Translations under genes and position numbers: made by a program | From: Yponomeuta sedellus | Lineage: Eukaryota > Arthropoda > Insecta > Lepidoptera > Yponomeutidae | Assembly: GCA_934045075.1 (NCBI GenBank) | Contig: OW203727.1 | Coordinates: 16,800,861 to 16,864,860, forward strand | Reading direction: 5' to 3' | Length of the DNA: 64,000 nucleotides | Part shown: positions 47,801 through 60,200 of the stretch, piece after piece | How the letters are laid out: the number at the start of each line of letters is the position of its first letter | Numbering within the stretch: position 1 is the first letter of the stretch | Notes under the pieces: model-generated | Told to the model about the DNA's origin: nothing | Seen by the model: only the letters and a program-made list of their open reading frames with translations | Databases searched by the model: none

Positions 47801-48899
47801 TTGTGAAACTTTAAAATTTGAATATGCCGTCTTTGTACTGATGGAAAGTGCGTTTCTTTTACCGCTGACATAATCCCAATAGTTTCACCTCGTATCATCT
47901 TCTAGATCTCGGTTCTCTTTTCGGTTTAGCCGCTCGTTCCATTTAAGAAATGTCACGGCTTTTGTCGATACACGTCTCCATTGGTATTGTTTGACTTCGA
48001 CATGCTATTAAAGGCCAAGGCTCGGTTACGCCAAAGTCAAAATTAATACATCTAAGTAATGAATTATTTAAACGATCATTGTTCACTGGTACTCGATACG
48101 TTGTTGAGTTACATCTAATCTGTCAGCATGACAAGGCTTACCGACTTAAGATTATAGGTCGCCCGCCACGCTCTATACACTTCTGTGTCCTCACCCTGGC
48201 TTTGTAAAGATATACAAGCATACAGATGAAGGTGTTTCAAGGAAGTGGCTTTGCTATGTCTGCAGACCGTGAAGTTCATTACATACAGACCATGTAGAGT
48301 AAAATACATTAAATGTCAAAAAGGTAAAGGATATGTTTGATTGAAATTCACGTTATTATGGCCAGTGTCAATGAGATTAAGTCAGACGACAATTATGTTT
48401 CAGATATTGAAACCACAAATTTTACACTGATTACGTCGGTGCCTCCATTGAAGATAATTATACACGCAGAGAACAGTCCGATTGAGAAAGGAGGTGAAGA
48501 CTGTCGCAACACAGCTCTCGCCTCGTCCGATCTCATTATTGAGCTGAAAGTAGCCCGTGAAATTGTGACGCCGAAAGCCGGGTCAAATAGCGTATCTCTC
48601 TCGGCCTCTTCCACCTACAAAATATCTTGTGCATCATTAAATTCATCATTACCATTAGGTAATGTAATTGCAGTAACCACTTTATGAATTACCATAATTA
48701 ATTAACGTCCAACTACTAACTAGACAAAGACCACATACTTCCCGCTTTGTGAACGCCCTTATTCGTTCTTGTGCTAGATTGCATTACAAACAAATAGCTC
48801 TATCTATACAGAATAGTGTGACACACAAGTGCAAGTATCTACAAACAACGCGGCGGCTTATGCTCAGATATTGTTAACGAGTTATAATTTTATCTGTGG
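44822..48899. other. no gene recognised; few repeats
   Basis: No assigned mobile element in about 4 kb, in contrast to the left half of the window. This fits intronic regulatory DNA but does not prove it. Confidence 0.35.
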
Positions 48900-49215
48900 C
48901 CGAGTTAGGAGTACGATGGTGGCGTGAGGCGTTAATTTGCCGAGGAAGCAATTCGGAACGGGGACACCGCGAGTACTCCACGGCGCTGGTGCCGGTAGCG
49001 GGCGGAGCGGAGCTCGATGACCCATTTTGTGCGTAACGCGTGCTGCGTCGGGGAATCGATGTTAATACCTAGGCACCCAAAATCTCGAGGCCTTCGCGGG
49101 CGCCTGATGAGTTCGGATCTGTGTCAGGGTCCCCCGTCTCCCTCGCGGGCCCTTCGCCCCCCTCGACGCCCCGCACCGTCGCACCGTCAGCCCCCGCAAC
49201 GGTTGACCCGTGAAG
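48900..49215. promoter_or_regulatory. GC-rich island
   Basis: Contains ggtgccggtagcgggcggag and a C-rich stretch, cctcgcgggcccttcg. No gene is recognised in any frame. Confidence 0.2.
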
Positions 49216-50599
49216 CTCGAGTGTTTGTTACCTTTGCTATATTTAATGATTTGGGGTCACAGCCTTACGCTAGAGTGGATAAACATAATGTACCTTACAA
49301 ATTAATGCTACCGCTTTTTTTGAGGCCCAGCGAATTCTTTATGTAAAGAGAGATTTATGTTGCTCTGCGATATTATTGTGTCTATCGCGTTTCTCTGTAT
49401 AACGTATTTCGTGGGTACCTACCATATTTACTTGACCAAGTTTTTGTATAGATTGCGCTTCCATAAGATATTGTCAGTTTTAACTATTAGAACGGCGGCC
49501 CCGACCACAATAAAATAAAAGTTGTCCACGCTTGAGGTCGACTCATTCACATTCAACATCGTTACTTTCAACTTCACGGGTTTATTCACTTCGCTTCTAA
49601 TAAGTTTGTGTTTTAAGGAATTTCCTCGAAACTGTCTTTTTATTACTGATCCCATGAATTTAACTCGCTGTCCAATGCATATTTTAATTGGCATAGCAAC
49701 AACCGTAGCTTGCAGTAGAATTGTTGCGCTTCATTTGCTCGATCAGAGTTCTCGCCGGGACCTCGTCGAGTGTGAAACTAGTGGTATTAATCAAGTGGTG
49801 ATCGACCTTTGCTTCTCTCCGTCACCTTCGCAGCAGCTGTAGTGGCATTGTCGCCAGTAGGAAGCGAGCGAGACGCGGCCGCAGCCGCAGATCGCTATTG
49901 GGCGTGAGGTCGCTTTCAATGCACCATCTTTTACCTTGTGCCCCTTTGCGAGCTGACTGACCCGAAACCGACCAATCGGCCGCAATAGCGAAGAACTCAC
50001 GCACGCGTTGCACGGTTACCTCGCCACTTATTATTTTTTCAAATGCCATTCATCCGAAATGTAGGTCAAACGCGTTACGGGCGTCAAATTTCACAGTGTC
50101 TATCCGCCGCTTGATAAATACCAGAGGCAGACTTGACGTGTACTATTAACAATCGAGAGGTAATTACTCTGGTTTGCATCATAGAGAACCTAGATAGAGG
50201 TAACATTGGGAACGATTCAAGATTACGTCTGATATCGCTGTAACTCGCAGCAATTTATAACATCCCGACAGGTTGTGATTAACTCATTGTTAAGATGTAG
50301 GAAAGTAGAACAGGGGCGCCAAATCCAAGGTTTCGGACGTTGCTGAACAAATTTATGTAGTTTCAAACAAATTTTGTTAATGTTACTCCTGTAAGTAGTC
50401 AGTTTTACCTTGACAGCGCCGTTTCGTACTGAGACTACTGGGAGTTAACAGTTTGAGCTATTTTCGTAGAAACCAAATCAAAGATTTTGTTGTTGTTGGC
50501 ACCTGGTTCTGACTTAGCGTCGAACCCTTCCATTGAACCAATTTTTATGTTTCTTTCAGCAAGCTTGTTCAATAGATTTACGCAAGTGTAAGTTTCTCT

Positions 50600-50790
50600 G
50601 TAATTCGTAAATGTTAGGACATTCGTGCAGTTCGCATGCGAGGAACGTGGTACGCGTCCGCTGCGGCGCTCGCGCGGCCTCAACCGAGTTTTGTCGATGC
50701 TTTCTCGAGTAGCGAACCGGGTCGCGTTCTCGTTGCCACTACTGCGGCCTGCTAGATACGCTGACGACACAAAACGCACCACGCACACAC
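50600..50790. promoter_or_regulatory. GC-rich island
   Basis: CpG-dense block (ggtacgcgtccgctgcggcg) followed by a short CA-rich piece. No gene recognised. Confidence 0.2.
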
Positions 50791-53606
50791 ACGCTACACC
50801 TACGTTCATCGAGAGATGTGCCAGGGCCGATAAATTATTTAAAAAACATGCGAACAGAGGCTTCATTTGTTAATGAAACGAAGAATTTACCTTTGAATTT
50901 AGGCGACACTTTAGGCGGCTTTGTACTATTCGGCTGACTCGACCAATAGTTTGTACAGGTTCGATTTTTCTACCCGTAAGGAAGTAGTCATAGTTTATAT
51001 TTGACTCTTCAAGGTCTCATCCCGACAAGTTTGTTCTACGCTGCGTCATCCCGCCTTGGTGTTTTATGTTTAAACATATACGTTACGAGTATTAGGAAGC
51101 CGAGTATTTGGAGCATGATCGTAACTTTCCTAATATAACAGCTTTCAACTTGGCGAGAAACTACAAAAATGTAATTGACATTGACGACCCTCGGCTCTAG
51201 GAAGTAGGGTCACGCAATTTATATTAGGCTGAAGTCAAGGTCTTCCCAATCATTTCGGTTGTCTAGTAATAAAGCTTAAGGCCGACACCGCGTGGCCTCA
51301 TTCATCGTTAAGGAATTACTTGCTGCCGGCCAAACGAAATAAACTAAAGACGTCGTTCGCATCAATCAGGACTTAAACGATGGTACTGATTTAACTGAAG
51401 TTGCTCTTGTAAGAGGTAATTCAATGAGCATTATTTATTTAGATTGTTGCTGGAATCTGTTTGCATATTCATTGTTGAACAATAATGTAGCGCGCGTTAC
51501 GATACAGTAGGGCCGAGGTGGCACAGTTTCTTGTTTGAGTTATAATATAAATCAATCTGGCCTAGTTAGATAGCGTCTCGAAGCTACTTAGAAATCGACG
51601 TCTCTGCTTTCCATTACCTATGTTAGGAAACATCACCTTTGTGACTGCCCTACCAAAATGGCATTTTTGTATCATGTGTGTGAGGTGAGTTACTATTTTA
51701 CTCGATCCCAAGAACTTGCAATGCATAGAGATTCAAAACATATCATAAACATGGCCATGTTCATCCATTATGAGCATTTCAAGCCATTTAGCAGAATTAA
51801 AGTGGCGCCGCATCTACGGACTGGTTTGATATTAATGTCACATCGCATTTGTTTTATAATAATAATCGTAGTGCGAAAACAACGCTTTGTATTTAAAACA
51901 CGCCCAAGTGCCGCGTAGTCGGTAACTACGTAACATAATTTCAAATTTATCTGCGCTTTGCGGATTCGTATCCTATCCTACTGAGTCTCTCTTTTGCCAC
52001 CTCCGCGACTTTGATCTCGTTGGATTTACGTTCACGTTATTTACACGGATTGTGTAATGTGCCGCGTTGAAACTGCTCTTTGTGTAGCATTATTTGTATC
52101 TACATTACTATTGACACTGTCTCCAAGTATCTGTAGTTACTTCTTGCGTGTGGTCTTAATATTTGCGGGTAATATATCCATGTACGTGATTATCAATGTA
52201 AGTTGTATGTTCAGTTGTGAATTAGTCCATTTGTCCTCGGCCTCGGTTCGCTTCCGCGTCGAGGCTTATCCTCGCCGCCAGTGCCCATGATAATATTTTT
52301 GCCGCGATCCACCACGGCCTTCCTATCAATACCATACCGTGTTGTACCTTGCCTCTTCTTTTTACTATAATCAATATACCAATATTGTCATTTCCTTTTC
52401 TAGGTATAACCAACAAAGTGCCAGAACGCCTTGGAAGTACGTAATAGTTTTTATTTTTTACTCTTATTTCCTTATCTTCACGCTGCCTGTCAGCTACTCC
52501 TAGATTTTTAAGCTGGTTTCATATTCTGGGTCTTTGTAGAGACGATATTCTATTTAGGCGGTGGCTAGTACCAAGTAGTTGTTTTACGGATGTGTATTAT
52601 ATATGATCCGGGGGCGGTAGGTGTGTGCCGACGTCACTGCGATGACCGTGACGTAATTCAACGCTAACCTCACCATCGGTGTGTCTTTCCGTAGCTCTGT
52701 TAATCACGAGGCTAACAGTTTGTTCGCAGCCACGAAGGTTGCTAACTGATTACAACCAACTTCCTTCTCATTTGCTCCTAATGGCTTCGCACCGCTACGC
52801 GAACGAGAGGACCGAATTTTCGCCCGGAAGCGGCATCCCAAGGCATCACCTTGTGAAGCAATTTGTTCGCTCTTGATACGTAATTGGCATTCATAGGTGA
52901 TACGTACGGTTGTTAACTGAGAACTTTAACCTAGCTAGACCTAAAGTTGACGTCACATTTCCTAATACGGACCAATGAAGGGTTCATGCTAATTTGTAGT
53001 AAGCATTGGCATTTGACGACAAATGTTTGTTGTTTAAAAACTATATTATTTGAAATGCCAATAAGCTGGTTACTGCTGAGCGAAATTCCATTGAACCAAC
53101 TCTGGAGCGCTGCCAGCATTTAAATGCGGGAGACGCCGAACACATAGCTAGACAGTAATTTCCTATATCATCTGATGACCTTTTGACATCACTTAAGAAC
53201 AATCAACACTATTCATTACAATGACCACTGTTCGAAGTAGAGATGAACACTACACAAATAACTTAAAATAGTATCGATGATGTTATAGCAAACATAAGCA
53301 TTCAGGAAATATCACTTTATGACTAAAGGATCATGTATATTGATTAATATTATCTTCAATGTCACGCAGAACGTTGATAAAAAAAGATGTATAGACGTGT
53401 ACATATACATACGATACCCATCAATAGCCATATATGTACTTATTTTTTGTGATTACATCGATTTGATTCGATAATATGAATTAATTAAATCAAGGATGCA
53501 ATATTATTTATTATCGTTACAATGTGATAAATGGCTAAGCTTAACCGACTTCCAGGTGAAAAGATTCTATTGCAATTCCTTTTTTTTTGCTCTACAGACT
53601 ATACAG
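50791..53606. other. no gene recognised; few repeats
   Basis: No repeats or domains assigned. Same repeat-poor character as 44.8-48.9 kb. Confidence 0.35.
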
Positions 53607-53718
53607 ACAGTCGACAGCACGTCAACCTTTACATGTATGTACGTGCATTCTAATCACTGGCATTCTAATTAAGGAGGAGTTTGCAATAAATATGTAAAGC
53701 TTGACCTGCTGTCGACTG
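53607..53718. repeat. small inverted-repeat element with the gtcgacagcac motif
   Basis: The arms acagtcgacagcacgtcaac and ttgacctgctgtcgactg are inverse around about 70 bp. The shared arms with 14831-14883 suggest one small transposon family. Confidence 0.65.
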
Positions 53719-54252
53719 CACACAGTACAGACCTCTTCTCAGGTTAGATGCTTACAGGAAGGTAAGTTGGAGTACATCGTCTAACCTACCATCGCGTTGC
53801 CTAGAAATTGTTCGAAATCGAACTCCTTCACTGCAAGATTCATTTCTCCTTCAATTCCTTGACTTCCCTTCCTGGATTACTATGTTTCTTATGAAGTACC
53901 TAGGTACGAATAGCAAACTGGTCTCAAACTAAGTATGACGTGGCAATTTTTTTATACCACACAAGCAAAACTTGGAAAAAAAAATTAAAACCAAAAAATA
54001 TTTCTTTCGAGATTTTACAATCGCGATCTTAAAAATCCGAACATTAAATTACTCTAGTGAAAAAAAAAACACTTATTAGCTTTAGTTTTTGTCATTCGAA
54101 TCACATTTTCGAAAAAGGGCGTAGAGACAAAAAAAAAACGAGATTAAAAACTGAAATATTTTCATACATTATACTCGTTCTGACGTTATATAAGGTATTT
54201 TTCAACAAACTTGCTCGTAAATGCTGTCCATTATACACGCGTGCGTAATAAT

Positions 54253-54274
54253 ATTACAGCACAAGTGCTGTAAT
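54253..54274. repeat. 22-bp near-palindrome
   Basis: attacagcac, aa, gtgctgtaat. Too short for a pre-miRNA. Confidence 0.85.
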
Positions 54275-54600
54275 GAATATAGTTTTAATTTTATCAACTA
54301 CAGACAAATAATGACAGCAAAGAGTTTTAATATCTAAAAATAATAATTTAATTTATATTTTATGCACGTTAGTATCAAAATACGATAACTAAACATTTAT
54401 TTTCATCAAATTGCAATCAAAATAAGAAAAAGATAGACATATCTAAAAGCCAACTTGTAATTCAGAAATATCGATTTATAGGCTGTATGGAAGTTGTTAC
54501 ATTTGCCTACATTTGACAGCGCGCAAATTAAAAAAGTAAGCGCGCGCCATTTTCAATCTCAGTTCTCAAGAAATAAAACTTTTCATTGTTTATTGTGAAA

Positions 54601-54852
54601 ATGTCGAGTTCGAGTACTGATACTGAAGAGGATATGGTTTTAACTCCGCAAGACATAGTTAATGAGGCGCAAAATGCCAATGAAAGTTTGATACCCGAGA
54701 AATCTAGGGAAAAATATGTCGCAGCGTATGAAAATTTCCTAACATGGAAAACGGAAAAGAACGCGAACTCTTTTTCTGAGTCAGTATTTTTAGCGTACTT
54801 TTTATTTTTATTTACCTGTGCTTGTTTTTTATTTTTCTCACAAGTGTGTTGA
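54601..54852 (+). pseudogene. N-terminal fragment of a Crypton/KRAB-A-like tyrosine recombinase
   Basis: An acidic Ser-rich start (MSSSSTDTEEDM) is followed by TPQDIVNEAQNANESLIPEK, SREKYVAAYENFLTWK and FSESVFLAYF. This is the N-terminal DNA-binding (SAM-like) segment of the tyrosine-recombinase proteins common in moth genomes, often labelled KRAB-A domain-containing 2-like and related to Crypton elements. Similarity stops after residue 68, where the sequence becomes a hydrophobic tail and then a stop. The catalytic Arg/His/Tyr domain is absent downstream. A foldback repeat begins 11 bp after the stop. Best read as a truncated mobile-element gene; a short domesticated protein is possible but unsupported. 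Confidence 0.5.
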
Positions 54853-54862
54853 AAAACGTCGT

Positions 54863-54976
54863 ATGACACTCGAGAGCATTGGTCATTACAGACTCGGTTC
54901 CATAACTGCTCTCGCCTTCGGCTCGAGCAGTAAACCCACCTCGTCTGTAATGACCAACTTAGCTCACTAGTGTCAT
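54863..54976. repeat. foldback following the recombinase fragment
   Basis: Outer arms atgacact...ggtcattacagac and gtctgtaatgacc...agtgtcat are inverse copies. The centre, actgctctcgcc...ggctcgagcagt, folds on itself. It starts 11 bp after the stop of the Crypton-like fragment. Confidence 0.8.
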
Positions 54977-55094
54977 AATGTACTAATAAATAAGCACGTT
55001 GTGACGTTGTAGTTCGAGCCTGATTTGTACCGCGTGACTAGAATTAATTATTTTTCGACGGATACTACTTCGACAAAAATAACCACAATTTAAA

Positions 55095-55180
55095 TTGCCA
55101 TTCCGCGGTGGGCACGCGTGGTAATTAAGCCCATACTCTCTCTGAGAGAAGGCCAGTGCCCTGCAATGGACGTATGTTAA
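55095..55180 (+). mobile_element. SINE 3' fragment, 'gaaggaaaacatcgtgagg' family
   Basis: Shows ccgcggtgggcacgcgtggt and ctgagagaaggccagtgccc, the 3' half of the family. Confidence 0.6.
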
Positions 55181-55714
55181 CTACTTACAAACACGATTAT
55201 CTTTTAACATGAATAGTTAAAGCCTTCTGAATCTGTGATCTATGCAATCACTTCAATGTTATGTAGGTATATTGCATTCTTTCCTCTTCCCATATATAAT
55301 TTAATTATTGTAGTATCTATGTGTATATAATGAATATTTAGGTATGCTTTAAGTTTATATAAATTTTCAACTAAGTATTTCTTAATTTCAATAATTCTTA
55401 ATTAAAGTGCGTTTCATGTGCGAGTTTCCCATTGCCGCGGCGACGTCTGCAACGTTTATAATTTTGCCATCCTCACCACGTGAAGCGGCTCTCACGTGTT
55501 TTAGCGGTCACCTTGCCGGTGCTTGCGCCTCGTCGCCTACCTATACGTGGCTGCTATACGGTCGAATAGAGGTGCAGTGCAGCTATCGTCTTTTCCGCGT
55601 ACGGTACGACGCATTGTATGATGTGCGTTTGCTTAGCAACACTTGTAGACGTCTACAGTGGTTTTCGCGAATGATCTTGTTTCGTAGTAATCTGTATGTA
55701 CCTAGCCGTGTTGA

Positions 55715-55895
55715 TAAGATAAGATAAGATAAGAATATTCTTTATTGTACACACCAGAAAATAATTACAGAGACAACAGTTACAAAAGAAGAGGTACAAT
55801 TGGCGGCCTTATTGCTGATAGCAATTTCTTCCAGGCAACCTTAAATCGGAAAGATTGCTGAAGGAGAAATTGAGACGGTTGATATGATTTAAATC
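55715..55895 (-). mobile_element. jockey-type LINE 3' end with TTATC tail
   Basis: Read on the minus strand: ttgcctggaagaaattgct, agcaataaggccgccaattg, then gtacaataaagaatattctt and a short (atctt)n tail. Same family as 40770-40880. Confidence 0.7.
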
Positions 55896-56994
55896 TATTA
55901 TTCAAATCAAATGTTCATATATATATTTTTTTTTTTTTTTCTTATGTACTTTGGTTACGTACATTGGTGTACATGTTATTCCTTATGTAATGTACAGGAC
56001 ATTAATGTCTCGTGTGCCTGTCCTGTGTAATGTAAAGTATAATAAAGTGAGCCTGTAAAAGACGATTTTTTTTTATTAAAAAATAACTTGTATTTATCAA
56101 GCTTCGCTGTCAATCCAACATAATCTTACTTCACGGCAAAGAGAAGGTTCTCGATTGGTCAAATTTATTTTCCGCGATGATCCTTTACCGATTGTGATTT
56201 CATTATCAATTAACAAATAATCATTTGTTAGAAAGGAGCTTTAATGGTGGTGCCATAAAAATTGGTCGAGATATGCTGATAAAATCCATGAGAAATTAAT
56301 CAAACTCTTGTTTAGTGCGTGTTTCTTTTGTAGTATGTAGTCTTTTTTTATTTAAATCCTAAAACAGTTTTATTTAAATCCTTTGAAGCTATATTCGGGT
56401 TGCCTCAAATAAAACGACGTTCAGCAGACCCCAGCATTCGGCGGCGATGTAGCAGCAGCCCCCATATCTCGCTGTCCCTGTCTCTCCTGCACGGTCCGAT
56501 GAGACATCGATATTAGTAGCATATTATACAGAGATGGTGGCTCTCCGCCGCGGTTACCTTCAGAACTCGTTTTCTCGTCCCTTTACACAACGATGAGCCC
56601 TCTGTTAAGACACTTTTTGCTCTTCGCGCGCCCTTGGACGCTCGTGTGATTGTTTAAACGACCTGCTATGCTTCCTTATAGTGCTTCATTAACATGATAA
56701 AAACGTAATTAATGTAGATTGTTTAATGGAGTAACATATTTGCGACCGTTTTGTAATCCCACGTTGCGTCATTCTAATCTATTTCTGATGCTTTCATTGG
56801 TTTTGTGATAATACAATTTGGCTTTGAATTTTCGTTTTTGATTTTTGGGTTACGTACTGGAAGAGTATTAATTATGAACCTGCGCAGTCTTGTCAAGCAG
56901 ACTAAGTCTGTACCTCCGTCTTAACTTTATAGGGCTTTCTCTCATAAAATCTCTTGAACCGTGTTAGGTAGCTATTTGAAATATTCACAGATCG

Positions 56995-57165
56995 GATGTT
57001 ATTATGGCAGATTACCCAACAACTTATTAAATAACCCGCCTTCTGTTGCAGTCGAGTTAAAGTTAAATGTCTCTTTACAGTAAGTATAGAGTATAAGTGT
57101 CAAATATGTGTGATTATAGTGTCGTCACTACTTGTATACAGCGACAGATAATTTCACAAACACCA
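56995..57165 (+). repeat. dispersed repeat shared with 35885-36030
   Basis: Contains atggcagattacccaacaac, ataagtgtcaaatatgtg and tgattatagtgtcgtc, matching the copy near 35.9 kb. Confidence 0.5.
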
Positions 57166-57257
57166 GCTAAGTGTAGAATAACGCCTATATGGGTGTATTA
57201 GGGGGAGCCATACGGAACCCTCGATGTGCGTCTAGCACTTGGCCGGTTTTTTCCGTC
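57165..57257 (-). repeat. fragment of the tacggaaccc-type repeat
   Basis: The plus strand reads ccatacggaaccctcgatgt then agcacttggccggtttttt, the inverted 5' end of the family. Confidence 0.6.
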
Positions 57258-60200
57258 TATTTTGTACGTATGTACCTATTTGTGAAGGCGTCCCAGCGTC
57301 TTGAGGCCATGACGGTCGCAGAAGCCTTGAGCTTGCTCGCTATGTTTATATAAAGCTAGACGTCACCATAGAGCCAGCAATTTGCGTTGGTATCGAGGAA
57401 ATATTTTCTCAATTATTACGCCCATCGTCAATATGAAACCTCTTTACTAATTAACTACCTATTTTAGTTTTGCGCTCTTAACGGTTTGTATCTAACGAAA
57501 TATTGCGCACTCCGTCGTTGATTCACTAGACACAATAAATATGTCTCACTAAGATTGTAACCAAAATTATTTTTCTCGGAAGTCTGTCTGAAACGTTTAA
57601 GACCGATTTATAGCATCTGACGATTTCAAATTACTCACTTCCTTTAGTATTTTTATTATTTTTTCACGTGTGTTTCCTCGAAAGTAGGCACAAGCTAAGC
57701 GTAACGTTTGTGCTTTAGTTATTTGGTATAATAAAGGCGAAATAGGTAAATCGTTTTATGTTTAGATCCTCCTTCCTCCCTCAAGGCACGTCGTGCTGTC
57801 TCGATATGGCTTCGAATAACGAGAAGAAAAACTCTGAAACAGAAAAAAATCCACTGAAGGTAATGTTCCTTATCAGCGAAAAACCGCAGGAAGCGCCTAA
57901 GAATTGTTTAGCTTAAAACGGTGGTGCTACTACAAACAACGTTATTGGTTACAACGGCCAATAAACGTTATGGAGCCGATCTAACTTGGTTTGCGGTTTG
58001 AACATAAAATGTACCCATCTCAATTGGGTACCGCCCAGTGCATATTCCTCTACACTTTATACCGCATTCGGAGTGATGTTTATATGACAACTACTGGCAA
58101 TTTAACAATATGCACCTCGGCGATCTTTTCACAACGAACGGACCTTTGAAATAAACTTCAACTTTAACGATTCTCTGACATCTTCGTTGTGGCGGTGGAC
58201 AATGTGGCTATTAATAATGTGTCCATTGTACACAACGTTTGCTCGTGTAAAGTCGTTGATGACGACCTTGCATCCACTTTAACGAGCTATTATCATTGGC
58301 AAGAGTGATTCCTGCAAATAACCGATGCCTCTAAACAAGCAATGACTTCCAAGATCTCATGGACACATTGCTTCTTGACAACGGCTGTACCTCTACTCTA
58401 CATAATACCCTCTGCAAACACAATTAATGTAAACACTTTAACATGACTAGTGGTAAAATGCCTGTTGCATTTTATCACACCACATTGGTCACATTGTAAT
58501 TGTTTACTTTATTTTATCGCCTGATGTTGTACAGCATTTGAATTAATTGTTGTAATTGCGTGTTCTGTGATGATTTTCAATCCACTCATAGCTATTTATG
58601 CCTCTGTTTACGAGAGATTACTCGGTCCACTTTGCACAGCAATTCTTCAGAATATTGAATGTGCTGTGCGATGTGAGTGTTTATTAAATGGTTAATCGTT
58701 ATAATGGCGATTAAACGGCAAACAGGCGTTGGCATCTGTTTGCTCTTTCGTGACCGATATCATTCTACCATTTACCCGATGCAAACAACCCGTCCTTCAG
58801 AAGAGCCCAGCCGAGCACCCTATTGTTTAGGTCGTCCGCAGGGCGTCTGACTCAAACTCAATGCACCGCAGTCAAAGTCAAAGTCATAAAGAGGACGATG
58901 CTCACTTGTCCCTTCGTTGCTCAATGCACGGCGCAATCGCAATATAACATCGACATTTAAAAATACATATGTAGCCACGATACATTTATTATGTATGTGT
59001 CATATAAGGGCACTGGACAATCGCACAACGACGTCCTTATTACGTTCCCATTGTCTTTTCTTCATTGATTGCAAATTTAATTTAATAGGTTGACCATTTA
59101 ACCATCGCCTAGAAGCTCCTAGAGTCTGTTGAGTTTTTTTATTTGGTTTTCCTATTCAGTTGTAGGCCTGTTTGTTTAGAAGCTTCGCCTTTGCTTGTTG
59201 ATGCGCTCTAATGAAAGTTTCAGAAGATCTATCGAGCTTCATTCCAACAGAGTCGCGCGTTGATTCAGAGGTCGTAAATATAGCAAAAGGATGAGAGCAG
59301 GTCGGGTGACATCTATAATAAGACCACGGGAGACCGATGATACGTACCTACAGACAGTGAGATTTTGCCCAAGCTTTCACGGGTTGTTGACTTTTCAAGC
59401 GTAGGTACTCGTATTATTTTTAAAACGGTCCAAAATAATTAAGAAACTGGATTGCGTCGGGCCCCAACCATTTGATGTTAAATGATTGAGGCAATAACTT
59501 CTTCTTTGTGCGTCTAACATTTTTATTTTGGGTTTTCGTTTATCACTTCTTGAACTGAAATTATCGAGAAATAAGTTCCTAAAACGAAACAATCGAACAC
59601 TGACACTGCAATTCTGTAGTTTATCGCAATGCGTATTTATAATCGTTTTCAATTTATTTAATCCTACATTGGTATGTGGAGCTAATATGCGCAACAATCA
59701 ATCAGTCGCAAGCGCGAGCAAACCACCACCGTGGTTTACGATACGCACTGCATTTGTTTTTTTGTTGTCAGCCTGGGGTGGTCCCTGCCTTGTCGGTGGG
59801 TGGTCGACCACAGCGGTGTCTAACTTACCGTTTCCTTTGATAAATCGCCTTCCTATAGTGGCCTTTACAGCACAGATACGACACCTTGTCCAGTCAAACA
59901 ATGTCGCTCCAATTTTTGCCACTGAGTAACTAATCTATCCTTCATTTTTATCAGCGGCTTTAACAGGTCAAGTGATATCATGATTCATCTATTGTTAAAC
60001 ACTGTAGGAACGGTCCAGTTAAACGTAATAATCTAGGTCGCGTACAACGATATGTTACAGTGGTGAATTGTTGATCGTCCTCGGTCTGATCACTATGCAT
60101 GCAATCTTATCTGCGTTAATCCGTTGCATGGCCCATCCATTATCGTCGTCGCGGTAATTTGGGAGCATGACCTCCGGGCGTTACGATCTAGTTGCCTGAG

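Noticed and set aside
48337..48687. 116-codon open frame with an overlapping antisense frame
   Set aside because: The sequence looks moderately protein-like, but no family is recognised and both strands are open. Left uncalled.
49017..49346. GC-rich open frame rich in Arg and Pro
   Set aside because: The composition follows from local GC content, overlapping frames are similar, and no domain or splice pattern is seen.
57806..57859. Short coding exon MASNNEKKNS... ending at gtaatg as rdx first exon
   Set aside because: Joined to the exon at 63341 it gives phase 0 and not the phase 2 needed for the SPOP frame. The donor is also weak. It could still be part of another transcript.
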